Under the pieces are notes generated by a model. The model saw only the letters and a list, made by a program, of their open reading frames with translations, had not been told where the DNA came from and searched no databases. DNA of 64,000 bases from Kocuria soli. Lineage in GTDB: Bacteria > Actinomycetota > Actinomycetes > Actinomycetales > Micrococcaceae. The stretch lies in the NCBI RefSeq assembly GCF_003797835.1, contig NZ_RKMF01000013.1, forward strand, positions 47,253 through 111,252, written 5' to 3'. Every line of letters begins with the position of its first letter. The first letter of the stretch is position 1. A program made the position numbers and the translations under genes. Of the stretch, positions 8,273 through 17,193 are shown in pieces.

Positions 8273-9712
8273 GTGCACGAGGAAGGCCGCGAAGCGGACG
8301 ACGACGGCAAAGCCAATGGCCGGCATCGTGATCCAGGGGCACGTGTCCTCTGGGGTCCCAAGGGTGCCGTCTCTGCGGCGGGAGTGCCGCTTTACATCAC
8401 GCTTGCCGCCGGTGTGCTGGTGGCGGGAGCCATCACCACGGTCGCGCCGAGCACCACCGCCGAGACGACGACCTCGGACCTGCAGTCCACCCAGCAGGAC
8501 AATGACGACGTGGGTCGAGACGCGGCTCTCAGGTCCACACCGCGTACCACCATCACAGCCCGCCCGGGCATGACCTCGAACAGTTACGGGGACCCCGGGC
8601 CGACCTTCAACAGCTTTGGTGAACCGCCCTACCTGCTGGTCGCTCCCACCGGAGCTTTGCGAACCGAAGCCGGTGTGCGACACATGGGCAAATGTATTTG
8701 GGCGACATTCACGGTTGACGGCCAACGGCTCTGGTTCCCCCCCTCCGGGAATGCGGGTGCGGGGCTCGGTGCAGATCACATCGTGCCCCCGGTGCCCTCC
8801 GTGTTCTGGCCCGCCCCGGCCTTGTCCTCGATGGCTCCTGCCCCGATCAGCGGTGTGGAGCCTGAGCCGGACACAACTTCACCGTCCGACCCGGTTACCG
8901 CTGTCTCCGCGCCCTCCACCGGCCTTCCTGCGCGCTTTCCCATGGTCCCCACAGGGGTCATTGCCGTGTCCGAGGGCCTGGTGGACGCGAGTCCGAACGT
9001 TTCACCGAACGGTGACGGCGCCGCCGGTGTGCCTAGACCCGTGGAAGAAGTCCCCTACGTTTTGGGCCGTTCGTCCGCGATGACGGGTGCGGATCTCGCG
9101 GGATCCGGAGATCCGGACCAGGACCCTGCGACCGATGCTTACAGCCTGGATGACTCCGGCGCTGACGATTCCTTGCCGGAACCGACGGAGGTCGAGGAAT
9201 CGGAGACTTCCCCGCCGGCCGTCACTCCAACCGAGCCTGCTACCCCAACCGAGCCTGCTACCCCAACCGAGCCTGCTACCCCAACCGAACCTGCTACCCC
9301 AACCGAACCGGAAGCCACAGAGGAACCGGAAGTCCCACAGGAAACCGAGACACCGGTCGAATCGGAGGGGGCGGCGGAAACCAAGGCTCCGGGAGAATTC
9401 ACCGAGCCGACCCCGCCCACAGAATCGACGGCCACAGTCGAACCGGTTGTATCGGACCAGCCGTCGGATCAACCCGAACCGTCGGGTCAACCCGTGCCAT
9501 CGGATCAAGCTGAACCGTCAGATCCAGCCGAGTCCCCTGAGCCGTCCCAACCTGCTGAACCCGCTACCCGTGAAGAGCCTGCTACGCCAGCAGAGCCCGC
9601 TGAGCCATCCAGGACGCAGGCATCCCCGGCAACTCCCGGCCAGGACGGCGGCCCGGCAACTCTCGCAACTTCCGCCGGTTCGTCAGTGCCTGTGGTGCCC
9701 GTCGTCGATTAA
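8273..9712 (+). CDS. Membrane-anchored or secreted Pro/Thr/Glu-rich protein, function unknown
   Basis: The 479-residue protein begins at GTG 8273 after a strong AAGGGGG. About 40 polar residues are followed by one hydrophobic helix (VPLYITLAAGVLVAGAITTV), then a middle region without recognised domains that contains a single Cys (MGKCIWATF). The C-terminal 200 residues are low complexity, with TPTEPA repeats and then QP/SD/EP-rich sequence ending PVVPVVD. No LPXTG motif is present. Type II membrane topology with a rigid, wall-spanning extracellular stalk is the likely design. The function is not known and I do not recognise a family. Confidence 0.7.
   Translation: MHEEGREADDDGKANGRHRDPGARVLWGPKGAVSAAGVPLYITLAAGVLVAGAITTVAPSTTAETTTSDLQSTQQDNDDVGRDAALRSTPRTTITARPGMTSNSYGDPGPTFNSFGEPPYLLVAPTGALRTEAGVRHMGKCIWATFTVDGQRLWFPPSGNAGAGLGADHIVPPVPSVFWPAPALSSMAPAPISGVEPEPDTTSPSDPVTAVSAPSTGLPARFPMVPTGVIAVSEGLVDASPNVSPNGDGAAGVPRPVEEVPYVLGRSSAMTGADLAGSGDPDQDPATDAYSLDDSGADDSLPEPTEVEESETSPPAVTPTEPATPTEPATPTEPATPTEPATPTEPEATEEPEVPQETETPVESEGAAETKAPGEFTEPTPPTESTATVEPVVSDQPSDQPEPSGQPVPSDQAEPSDPAESPEPSQPAEPATREEPATPAEPAEPSRTQASPATPGQDGGPATLATSAGSSVPVVPVVD
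9224..9310 (+). repeat. 18-bp in-frame tandem repeat (TPTEPA), about 4.8 copies
   Basis: The unit ACCCCAACCGAGCCTGCT encodes TPTEPA. Copies differ only at single bases (first ACT for ACC, later GAA for GAG). Near-identical DNA units suggest recent expansion and possible length variation between strains, without loss of frame. Confidence 0.9.
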
Positions 9713-9860
9713 CTGTTTGACTGAGAAACATTCACACCCGATGCAACAGAAGCGGTCACAACCGTGTCTGACCTGAGGTGCACACTGGGTGGTTCCTAAA
9801 AATATTCCCCGTTTGTTGTTCAACCTCGACGTGGCGTTCAGAGATTCTCCCAAGTGATGC

Positions 9861-9866
9861 CACAAT
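9861..9866 (+). promoter_or_regulatory. -10-like element for the PAP2-like gene
   Basis: CACAAT lies 6 nt before ATG 9873. TTCAGA at 9838-9843 is a possible -35 with a 17-nt spacer. The gap 9713-9872 is AT-richer than its surroundings. Confidence 0.4.
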
Positions 9867-9872
9867 CGAAGA

Positions 9873-10793
9873 ATGTCTTTCCCGGCGCAGTACACTTCCC
9901 CCTCGCCGGACCGAACGACATGGCGGTTGCCGCAGCTGGAGCACTGGGTGGTCGTCCCGCTGATCGTCATTCTGACGATCGGAACCCTGGGACGAGTCAT
10001 CAGTTTCACGCCACCGGTCGGAGCCGCTGAGTCGCAGGTCCTCGCGGCCCTCGAACCCGTGCGTTCTTCCATCATGCTGGCGGCAGCAGGCGTCGTGCAC
10101 GGAATCTTCAGTGCCCCCATGGTCTTCGCACTCATCGCCGCCCTCACCGCCTGGCTGGTCGTCATCCGCCGTTCCGCGCGGGACGCTGCGGGCTTCGCCG
10201 TCACGGCCGTGGTGGGCGCCATGGTCTGCTTCATGGTGCAGCAGATCGTCGGTCGCCCCGCTCCCGTGGTCCCCGGCGAAACCTTGACCGCCGCCGAGAC
10301 CTTGGCGTCCATGCCCGCGGGTGCGGTGTGCGGGGCGATCGTGGTGACCTTGGCGTTGCTGGTCTCCGCCCGGCAGCACGCCCGCGCGGTCTTCACGTTG
10401 ACCGCCGGAGGCACGGTCACGCTGGTCGTGGCGCTGGCCAGCCTGGTGGGTTCGTACGCCTACCTCCTGGACGTCGTCGCCGCCTTGCCCGTGGCCTGGG
10501 CCGGCGTGGTCCTCGGCTGCGGTGTGGCCAACCAGGCCGTTCCCGCCATGGCCTACCGCTTCGGGTGGGACCTCGACGAATCCGGGCGCAAGCTCAACTA
10601 CCGCAACCCGGACCGCAGCGTGGCTTACGCGGACGCCTACGTGGCCCCCGACGTCGACACCACCGCGCGGACGCGCTCCGCCGTCGTTCCGAAGGGTACG
10701 GATCACGACGTCGCGCCCGCCGAGATGACCGACGAGTACGACGACGGACCCATCACCGAGGAGATCCCGGTGATCCGCCACAGCGCCGCCTGA
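9873..10793 (+). CDS. PAP2-like integral membrane protein lacking catalytic residues
   Basis: The 306-residue protein has about six membrane segments and a polar, acidic C-terminal tail of roughly 70 residues. The arrangement QQIVGRPAP, then SMPAGAV, then SYAYLLDVV resembles the three PAP2 phosphatase motifs (K-x6-RP, PSGH, SR-x5-H). However, the motif-1 Lys, the motif-2 Ser and His, and the motif-3 Arg and His are all absent. It is therefore either a non-catalytic PAP2-fold protein or an unrelated membrane protein. A leaderless start at ATG 9873 is likely. Function is unknown. Confidence 0.55.
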   Translation: MSFPAQYTSPSPDRTTWRLPQLEHWVVVPLIVILTIGTLGRVISFTPPVGAAESQVLAALEPVRSSIMLAAAGVVHGIFSAPMVFALIAALTAWLVVIRRSARDAAGFAVTAVVGAMVCFMVQQIVGRPAPVVPGETLTAAETLASMPAGAVCGAIVVTLALLVSARQHARAVFTLTAGGTVTLVVALASLVGSYAYLLDVVAALPVAWAGVVLGCGVANQAVPAMAYRFGWDLDESGRKLNYRNPDRSVAYADAYVAPDVDTTARTRSAVVPKGTDHDVAPAEMTDEYDDGPITEEIPVIRHSAA

Positions 10794-10842
10794 CCCACTG
10801 GCCCACCGCCGGGCGTGAGACTCCAGTTCACGCCCGTGTGCC

Positions 10843-10889
10843 AAAGGACCGGGGCCGGATCCTTCGAAGGATGCGGCCCCGGTCCTTTT
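10843..10889. terminator. Bidirectional Rho-independent terminator
   Basis: The arms AAAGGACCGGGGCC and GGCCCCGGTCCTTT are flanked by A-rich and T-rich tracts. The hairpin sits between the PAP2-like gene and the convergent MMPL gene. Confidence 0.85.
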
Positions 10890-10930
10890 CATGGCTCACC
10901 GTGAGATCGGCGCGGGCGCGGGTGGGACGC

Positions 10931-13261
10931 TCACCGTTCGATCTTCTTGTGCAGGGGCCACCAGATCACCCGCCCGAGGTCGTAGGACAGCGCCGGTACC
11001 AGCAGAGACCTGACCAGCAGCGCGTCCAGCAGGACCCCGAAGGCCACGATGAAGGCCAACTGCACCATGAACACGATGGGAATGACCGCCAGGGCCGCGA
11101 AGGTGGCTGCCAGGACCACGCCCGCCGAGGTGATGACGCCGCCGGTCAGGACCAGTCCACGCAAGATGCCCGCCCGGGTGCCGTGGACCAGGGACTCCTC
11201 CCTGACCCGTGACATGAGGAAGATGTTGTAGTCGATCCCCAGCGCCACCAGGAACACGAAGGCGTACAGCGGCACGGACGCGTCCGAGCCCGGGAAGTGG
11301 AACACGTGGTTGAACAGCAGCGCCGAGACCCCGAGTGCCGAGGCGAAGGAGATCACCGTCAGGACGATCAACAGCAACGGGGCCAGGACCGAACGCAGCA
11401 GCAGCATCAGGATCAGGGTCACCACCACCAAGATCACGGGGATGATCAGGTTGCGGTCGTGGATCGAGGCGGTCTGGGTGTCCATGGCACTGGCCGTCTC
11501 ACCGCCGACGACGATCGACGGGTCGATCTCCTTCAAATCGTTGCGCAGCTGCTCGACCGCGGCATTCGCCTGATCCGAGTCCGGCGCGACATTCGTGGTG
11601 ATCTGGATCTGCACGTCCCCGTCGGAGACCGTGGGTTCCACGCCCTCGAACGGATTGGCCCCACCCGGAGCGCCCTGGAACTGAGCAGCCTGTTCCTCGG
11701 CGGCCTTGCCCAACGGCAGTGACCCCGACGGCGAATCGTTGGCGGTCACGGACACGGAATCCGTCACGTCCAGGTCCTCGGCGGCTTGAGCCACGCGGTC
11801 CTGGGTGTCCTCGGGGGCGATCACGGTGATGGGTGAACCCGTGCCGCCCGGGAAATGGGCGGAGAGTGCGGCTTGACCATCCGCGGCGGGTGAAGCACCC
11901 AGCAGCGTCTCCGACTGCTTGAGCCCCGACGCCTGCAAAGTGGGCGCGAACACCGCCATGGCCACCAGGGCGACCGTTGCCACGATCCACACCGGGCGGA
12001 AGCGCCGGGCCACGAACCGCCCGACGCCGGCCCAGAGACCCTTCCCTGTGACCGTCGGCAGCCCTTGCGGGCCCTCGTGGTCGACCACACGAATCGCGTC
12101 CGGGCGGTGGGGATCGTACTTGGGGCGGCTCGGCCAGAACGCTGCCCGACCCAGGATGTAGAGCACGGCCGGCAGGAACGTGAGCGCCGCCAGCATGGAG
12201 AAGGCGATGCCGGTTGCTGCTGCGGGCCCCAGCGCCTTGGTGGAACCGAGATCGGAGAACAAGAGGCACAGGAGTCCGGCCATAACCGTTCCGCCGGAGG
12301 CCAGCACGGGTTCGATCGTTCCCCGCAGGGCGGCACGGGTGGCCGCACCCTTGCTGCGATGCTCCCGCAGGGCCTCCCGGTAGCGGGCCGTGTAGAGCAG
12401 GCAGTAGTCCGTCGCGGCACCGACCACCAGGATGAACAGGATGCCCTGCACCTGCCCGTCGATCTGGATCACTCCGCCGGAAGCCAACAGGTAGACCACG
12501 ATGATCGCCGCGCACAAAGCCGCCATGGCGGTGATCAGAACCAGAACCGGCAGGAACGGGGAGCGGTAGACGATCACCAGGATCACGAACACCACGGCAA
12601 GCGCCACCAGGAGCAGCACGCCGTCGATCCCGGAGAAGCCCTCGGCCAGCTCGGTGGCGAATCCCGCCGGCCCGGTCACATAGGTGTTCAGACCCTCCGG
12701 GGCGGTGTCTGACATCTCAGCGCGCAGGTCCGCGACCTGTTCGTCGAAGGTCGTCTCGCTCATGGGGACGAAGATCTGCAGTGCCGCGCCGTCCTCAGAC
12801 TCGACGGGCGGGGACCCGGCCTCCTCGGCCAAGCCCTTGTCCACGAGGCCTTCGCCGAGCTCCTGTGCCCACTGCTTGTCCTCGTCCGTCAGGCCCCCGT
12901 CGCGCTGGGCCACGGCGATTCCGGGCAGGTACGGGTCGGCCACGAAATCTTCCGCCCGCTCGGAGACCTGAGTGGATTCCGCGGTCTCCGGCAGGAAGGT
13001 GGACTGGGAGTTCTCGACGACGTCGCTGATCCGCCCGAAGAACGGGCCGCCGAGCCCGATGACCAGAACCCACGCGACCAATGCCAGGGCGGGCAGCAGC
13101 ACACGGACCCAACGGGGGCCTCGAGCGCGGCGCCCCTCGCCGGTGGTGGGCCTGTCGGCGCTCGGCTCAGTGGCAACGTCCTCAGGGCCGACGGACCCGG
13201 CGGCGCTCCAAGGGGGCTCGTGGTCCGTGGAACGCGGTGAGGAAGAGGGTTCAGGCGCCAA
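10931..13261 (-). CDS. MMPL/RND-family transporter
   Basis: The 776-residue protein has the MMPL plan: a cytoplasmic N-tail of about 50 residues, TM1, a large extracellular domain, TM2-6, a second extracellular domain and TM7-12. Signature segments are GAATDYCLLYTARYRE in the first half and GIDYNIFLMSRVREE in the second, which carry the Asp-Tyr pairs thought to relay protons. Mycobacterial MmpL proteins export lipids, and other actinobacterial members export drugs. The start is TTG 13261 with CGGAG upstream, and no ATG is available. No cognate regulator or lipid-synthesis gene is adjacent, so the cargo is unknown. Confidence 0.85.
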   Translation of the reverse strand: MAPEPSSSPRSTDHEPPWSAAGSVGPEDVATEPSADRPTTGEGRRARGPRWVRVLLPALALVAWVLVIGLGGPFFGRISDVVENSQSTFLPETAESTQVSERAEDFVADPYLPGIAVAQRDGGLTDEDKQWAQELGEGLVDKGLAEEAGSPPVESEDGAALQIFVPMSETTFDEQVADLRAEMSDTAPEGLNTYVTGPAGFATELAEGFSGIDGVLLLVALAVVFVILVIVYRSPFLPVLVLITAMAALCAAIIVVYLLASGGVIQIDGQVQGILFILVVGAATDYCLLYTARYREALREHRSKGAATRAALRGTIEPVLASGGTVMAGLLCLLFSDLGSTKALGPAAATGIAFSMLAALTFLPAVLYILGRAAFWPSRPKYDPHRPDAIRVVDHEGPQGLPTVTGKGLWAGVGRFVARRFRPVWIVATVALVAMAVFAPTLQASGLKQSETLLGASPAADGQAALSAHFPGGTGSPITVIAPEDTQDRVAQAAEDLDVTDSVSVTANDSPSGSLPLGKAAEEQAAQFQGAPGGANPFEGVEPTVSDGDVQIQITTNVAPDSDQANAAVEQLRNDLKEIDPSIVVGGETASAMDTQTASIHDRNLIIPVILVVVTLILMLLLRSVLAPLLLIVLTVISFASALGVSALLFNHVFHFPGSDASVPLYAFVFLVALGIDYNIFLMSRVREESLVHGTRAGILRGLVLTGGVITSAGVVLAATFAALAVIPIVFMVQLAFIVAFGVLLDALLVRSLLVPALSYDLGRVIWWPLHKKIER

Positions 13262-13334
13262 GGCTGACTCCGATGCGGTGAGAACTGCGGTGAGGACCGC
13301 GATGAAGACCGCGGTGAGAACGACGCGAATGCGG

Positions 13335-13368
13335 AAAGGGCGAGGCCCGTCACAGGCCTCGCCCTCAC
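13335..13368 (-). terminator. Terminator of the aldo-keto reductase gene
   Basis: On the minus strand the arms AGGGCGAGGCC and GGCCTCGCCCT are separated by 7 nt and followed by TTTCC. The hairpin lies between the aldo-keto reductase stop and the MMPL start. A near-palindrome, ACTACGTGTAGT, at about 13369-13380 may belong to the MMPL promoter. Confidence 0.75.
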
Positions 13369-13433
13369 ACTACGTGTAGTTCACGTTTCGTAGTAAATGG
13401 CTGCGGCGGCTCACGCCGCTTCAGGTGCCGGGT

Positions 13434-14261
13434 TCAGTTGAGCTCCATCGGGTTCGGCCCCAGACGGCCGTTCTCCCGCCCCAGTCCGGTCAGGCGCTCG
13501 AGCTGTTCCTCATCCAGCACGATGTCCAGGGCGCCCCAGTTCTCCCGGATCCGATCGGGGGTCACCGACTTGGGGAAGACGATGTTGCCGATGGCCAGGT
13601 GCCAGGCCAGGACGGTCTGCGCCGGGGTGGCCCCGACCTCCTCGGCGATCTGCGTGACCACGGGGTCCGTGAGCACCTCACCTCCCTGCCCCAGGGGGGA
13701 CCAGGCTTCCGTGAGCACACCGTGGGAGGCGTTGGCTGCCCGCAGTTCGACCTGGGGGAAGTACGGGTGCAGTTCGATCTGGTTCACCGCGGGCACCGTG
13801 CCCGTCCCCACGAGTTCTTCGAGCAGCGGGGCCGGGAAGTTGGAGACACCGATCGACCGGGCACGGCCGCTCTCACGCAGACTCCGGAATGCTTCCCAGC
13901 TGTCGCGGTACAGGCCGTTCTCGGGGCACGGCCAGTGGATCAGGTAGAGGTCCACGTAGTCCGTTCCCAGGCGTTCCAGGGACTGGTCGAAGGCGGCAAG
14001 CGCCGAGTCGTAGCCCTGGTCCGTGTTCCACAGTTTGGTGGTCAGGAAGATCTCCTCACGGGGAACACCGGATGCGGCGATCGCGCGGCCGACGCCCTCC
14101 TCGTTGCCGTAGATCGCTGCGGTGTCGATGTGCCGGTATCCCGTTTCCAGGGCCGTGGCCACGGAGGCTTCGGCAACGTCGGGCTCGACCTGCCAGGTGC
14201 CGAAACCGAGCTGGGGGATGCGGTGGTCGTCGTTGAGAACCAGCGTGGGGGACGTGCTCAT
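13434..14261 (-). CDS. Aldo/keto reductase (AKR5-like, 2,5-diketo-gluconate reductase type)
   Basis: The 275-residue NADPH-dependent TIM-barrel enzyme has the AKR signatures: GYRHIDTAAIYGNEEGVG (catalytic Asp and Tyr), LTTKLWNTDQ (catalytic Lys), YLIHWPCP (catalytic His), IGVSNF, and the cofactor region FPKSVTPDRIREN. It reduces aldehydes and ketones, and AKR5 members often act on keto-sugars or methylglyoxal. ATG 14261 follows GGAGCACCAA, and an upstream in-frame TTG is less likely. It is monocistronic, with its own terminator. Confidence 0.9.
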   Translation of the reverse strand: MSTSPTLVLNDDHRIPQLGFGTWQVEPDVAEASVATALETGYRHIDTAAIYGNEEGVGRAIAASGVPREEIFLTTKLWNTDQGYDSALAAFDQSLERLGTDYVDLYLIHWPCPENGLYRDSWEAFRSLRESGRARSIGVSNFPAPLLEELVGTGTVPAVNQIELHPYFPQVELRAANASHGVLTEAWSPLGQGGEVLTDPVVTQIAEEVGATPAQTVLAWHLAIGNIVFPKSVTPDRIRENWGALDIVLDEEQLERLTGLGRENGRLGPNPMELN

Positions 14262-14378
14262 TTGGTGCTCCAATCGCGCGACGGGTCAGGCCGCAGAGTC
14301 TTGACCTCGGTGCAGTCAACCTGTCCAGTCAACCGCGCACGGACACCTTGCACAACTCGGCGGCCCGCTTCCGGACGT

Positions 14379-15251
14379 TCACAGCTTGGCCATCATGAGG
14401 GGCAAGGCCGTCCCCGACGGCAGGCGGACGGTGTAGTCCGCGTACGCGGAGAACTCGGTGGCCTCCGGATTGATTTCGACCACCGGAACACCCAGACCCA
14501 GCGCCGCCAGTGGCAGGGAAGCCGCGGGTTGGACGATCCCGGAGGTGCCGATGACCAGGACGAGATCGGCTTCCGTCATGGACTGTTCCGCGGCCTCGAA
14601 CGCATCCCACGGCAGGGCCTCCCCGAACCACACGACCCCCGGCCTGATCCGCGCGTCGCACTCGAGGCACTCGGGAGGCTCAAGGGGCTGTGGGTCCGTG
14701 TCGACAGGAGCGTCCAGGCGCAGTTCCCCGATCTGCCAGCGGTCGGCCGGGCGCTCGCAGGACTCGCAGCGGAATTCGAAGAGCGATCCGTGCAGGTGCG
14801 AAAGCACCCGAGAACCGGCTCGCTCGTGGAGGTCGTCCACGTTCTGCGTGCTGATCGTGAGCTCAACGTCCTGCGCCCAGCGCGCAAGGGCACGGTGTCC
14901 GGCGTTGGGCTGCACTCCACGCACCATGCGGGCTCGCTGGACGTACCAGGACCAGACAACGGCGGGGTCGTCCTCCCACGCTTCCGGAGTGGCCAGTTCC
15001 TGGGGCGAGTAGCGGGACCACAGCCCGGTCTCGGGGGTGCGGAAGGTCGGCACGCCGGACTCCGCCGAGACTCCCGCCCCGGAGAGCACCGCCACGCGGC
15101 GTGCTGTTCGGGCCAGATCCAGGACGGCGGGGTCGAAGGCGTCGAGTTGCGAGTTCAGGCGGGCGGCGAGCTCGGCCAGGTCTTGTGTGCTCGAGACGGC
15201 GTGGCTCGGTGGTCCGGGATGGCCCGGGGAGGTGGAAACGTCGTCGGACAT
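14379..15251 (-). CDS. Sirtuin NAD-dependent protein deacylase, class III-type
   Basis: The 290-residue protein contains the sirtuin motifs GAGVSAESGVPTFR, TQNVDDLHERAG, HLHGS (catalytic His) and VIGTSGIV, and a Zn site from CESC and CLEC. A Tyr-x-x-Arg segment (WYVQRAR) matches the acyl-pocket Tyr and Arg of SIRT5 and CobB. This predicts desuccinylase/demalonylase activity as well as deacetylation. It removes lysine acyl groups and releases O-acyl-ADP-ribose and nicotinamide. ATG 15251 follows GGTGGAG. The N-terminal 35 residues before the Rossmann core are longer than in CobB. Confidence 0.9.
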   Translation of the reverse strand: MSDDVSTSPGHPGPPSHAVSSTQDLAELAARLNSQLDAFDPAVLDLARTARRVAVLSGAGVSAESGVPTFRTPETGLWSRYSPQELATPEAWEDDPAVVWSWYVQRARMVRGVQPNAGHRALARWAQDVELTISTQNVDDLHERAGSRVLSHLHGSLFEFRCESCERPADRWQIGELRLDAPVDTDPQPLEPPECLECDARIRPGVVWFGEALPWDAFEAAEQSMTEADLVLVIGTSGIVQPAASLPLAALGLGVPVVEINPEATEFSAYADYTVRLPSGTALPLMMAKL

Positions 15252-15356
15252 GACTCCACCGTAGCGGTGCTCCCTCGGAAATCCGGTCGGCCGATTCCAG
15301 ACCTCCGTCGGTCCTGCCGAGGGTTGGTGCGGGGGGTCGTGTGGTGGAATGGATGC

Positions 15357-15779
15357 ATGAAGTTTGACTTCCGGCGCCTGACCCCCGCACTGGTGACCTC
15401 GTTGGCCCTGCTGTTCCTCGCGCTGTTGTGCGCGAGCATCGGCTGGGTGATTCTCGCCTGGATCGTCGGCCTGGCCGGCCTGGCGCTCAACGTGATTGCC
15501 GTCGCCGTCGTGCAGATCGACGTGCCCATGGAGTCGAGTCGGACGACCAACGACCGCAAGGCCAGGCCCACGACAACGACCGTGCGCTCCAACCCCTCCG
15601 AGGACCGGGCCAAGGACGCACGGACCGCGCTGCGGGACTCCGCCGCGCGGACCGGATCGACCTCGACCTCGGTTTCGTCCTCCACCCCCACCTCCTTCTC
15701 GGCATCGGCATCGACGTCGAGTGTCACCGGGGACACCGCCGCCGCCGTCGGCGAACCGAAGATCACCAAGCGCTTCTGA
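15357..15779 (+). CDS. Small membrane protein with Ser/Thr-rich tail, unknown
   Basis: The 140-residue protein has two adjacent hydrophobic helices in residues 10-55 (LVTSLALLFLALLCASIGWV and ILAWIVGLAGLALNVIAVAV). A charged segment and then a Ser/Thr/Ala-rich tail ending EPKITKRF follow. TGGAAT 6 nt before ATG 15357 may be the -10 of a leaderless transcript. It diverges from the sirtuin gene and ends 13 bp before the MOSC gene, so the two may be co-transcribed. I recognise no family. Confidence 0.7.
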   Translation: MKFDFRRLTPALVTSLALLFLALLCASIGWVILAWIVGLAGLALNVIAVAVVQIDVPMESSRTTNDRKARPTTTTVRSNPSEDRAKDARTALRDSAARTGSTSTSVSSSTPTSFSASASTSSVTGDTAAAVGEPKITKRF

Positions 15780-15792
15780 CGCTGGCCGACGC

Positions 15793-16470
15793 ATGAGCGA
15801 ATCCTCGGTGGGCACCGTCCTGAGCGTGAACGTCGGCCGGCAGCGCTCGAATCCGGTGCCCGGTCGGGTCGACACCGGGATCCACAAGGCCTCCGTTGCG
15901 GGGCCGGTCAACGTTCGTGCCCCCGGTCTGCGCGGTGACGGGGCGGGATCGGGATTCGTCGGGGACTACATCGGAGACGACAAGCATCACGGTGGAGACC
16001 ATCAGGCCGTCTACGCCTTTGCACGGGAGGAACTCGATCACTGGGCCACGGAGCTCAATCGCGAGATCCCACCCGGATTGTTCGGGGAGAACCTGACCAC
16101 CTCCGGTTACGACGTCGATGCCGCCGTCCTGGGGGAGATCTGGCGCATCGGTAACCTGCGGCTCCAGGTGACCGGTGGCCGTACGCCGTGCGCGACCTTC
16201 GCCGGTGTCATGGGGGAGCCCGGATGGGTCAAGACCTTCGCACAACGGGGACGGACCGGTGCGTATCTGATGGTCCTCGAGCCCGGGGCCGTCAGTGCCG
16301 GGGCCGAGATCGTGGTGGAGTCACGTCCGGACCACGGCATCACCGTGAGCCAGGCCTTCCGCGCCGGGACCACAGAGCGCGCACTGCTGCCCCAACTGTC
16401 GGACCTGGGGCCCTACCTGCTTCCGGAATTGCGAGCGAAAGCGGAGAAGGCAGCCGGGCGATCCCGCTGA
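15793..16470 (+). CDS. MOSC domain protein, YiiM-like
   Basis: The 225-residue protein has the MOSC core. GLFGENLTTSGYDV and the conserved Cys in TGGRTPCATF match the sulfur-carrying Cys of MOSC and MoCo-sulfurase C-terminal domains. YiiM-type proteins use molybdenum cofactor to reduce N-hydroxylated base analogues. It also opens with the YiiM-type GTVLSVNVG and KASVAGPVNV patterns. ATG 15793 follows the previous gene by 13 bp. Confidence 0.85.
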   Translation: MSESSVGTVLSVNVGRQRSNPVPGRVDTGIHKASVAGPVNVRAPGLRGDGAGSGFVGDYIGDDKHHGGDHQAVYAFAREELDHWATELNREIPPGLFGENLTTSGYDVDAAVLGEIWRIGNLRLQVTGGRTPCATFAGVMGEPGWVKTFAQRGRTGAYLMVLEPGAVSAGAEIVVESRPDHGITVSQAFRAGTTERALLPQLSDLGPYLLPELRAKAEKAAGRSR

Positions 16471-16476
16471 GAGCGG

Positions 16477-17193
16477 TCAGTTGAGGGCCGCGCCCCGGTA
16501 GATCTTCTGTACGGCCTCGGGCTCCAGCCGGGTTTCGACGGCGGTGGTGGTCTCCGGGCTCCGGCGCAGGTAGCGCACCGGACCGTGCTGGCCGGCCGCC
16601 AGGCGCATCGCGTCCAACGTGGCGTAGCGCTGCACGGTCTTCGCCGTGAAAGCCACGCCCTGAACGGGGGAGACGGCCAAGGTGAGCCGGGCCCCGACGC
16701 TCGAGAAGTCGTCCTGGCCCCCGGATTCCTCGGGATGTCCGGATTCTTCGGCATCCGCGACCGTGGCGTGATCCGCGGCGTCGTCGGGAACCTCAGGATC
16801 GGAGCCTTCGGTGCCGAGCAGCTCGACCTCACGGATGACACCCACGCCGTAACCGACCGAGCCGGAAAGGTGATCACCCAGCACCTGGTGAGCCTGCGAC
16901 ATGACGGCCTTGACCCGAGAGATCCACACCAGGGCGGCAACCACGATCACGACGGCGATGACCGCCAGCCACCAGGCCGAACCCGAGGCGCGCCACTGCA
17001 ACCAGGCCAAGGCGAGCACGGCTGCGGCCAGGATCGGCACCAGGAGGATCAGGACGTTGCCTTTGACGCCGCCGATGGCCTTCAGCGCTTCCGGGTCCGA
17101 CCGGAGTTCGTCCATGACCTGGCGGTCGAACTCGCGTTCGGGAGTGCTGCCGCGCGCAGACAGGGGGGCGGGCCAGGTTCCGAGATCGTCCAT
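16477..17193 (-). CDS. Hypothetical two-helix membrane protein
   Basis: The 238-residue protein has two hydrophobic helices near residues 45-90 (ILLVPILAAAVLALAWL and WWLAVIAVVIVVAALVWI), then an acidic linker and a C-terminal globular region ending RLEPEAVQKIYRGAALN. CAGAAT lies 7 nt upstream of ATG 17193 on the minus strand, which fits a leaderless start. A second in-frame ATG at 17202 would add only three residues. It converges with the MOSC gene at a 6-bp gap. No family recognised. Confidence 0.7.
   Translation of the reverse strand: MDDLGTWPAPLSARGSTPEREFDRQVMDELRSDPEALKAIGGVKGNVLILLVPILAAAVLALAWLQWRASGSAWWLAVIAVVIVVAALVWISRVKAVMSQAHQVLGDHLSGSVGYGVGVIREVELLGTEGSDPEVPDDAADHATVADAEESGHPEESGGQDDFSSVGARLTLAVSPVQGVAFTAKTVQRYATLDAMRLAAGQHGPVRYLRRSPETTTAVETRLEPEAVQKIYRGAALN

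Noticed and set aside
7985..8779. 264-codon minus-strand frame across the intergenic region before the surface protein
   Set aside because: Its composition is random-like (many Arg, Cys, Pro), it overlaps the GTG start and ribosome site of the surface protein, and it has no ribosome site of its own.
9224..9310. CRISPR-like repeat array
   Set aside because: Repeats are adjacent 18-bp units without spacers and are translated in frame as TPTEPA.
13425..15779. Open frame of 784 codons on the plus strand spanning the reductase and sirtuin genes
   Set aside because: It is antisense to two clear genes. Only its 3' end (from ATG 15357) has protein-like composition and hydrophobic helices.
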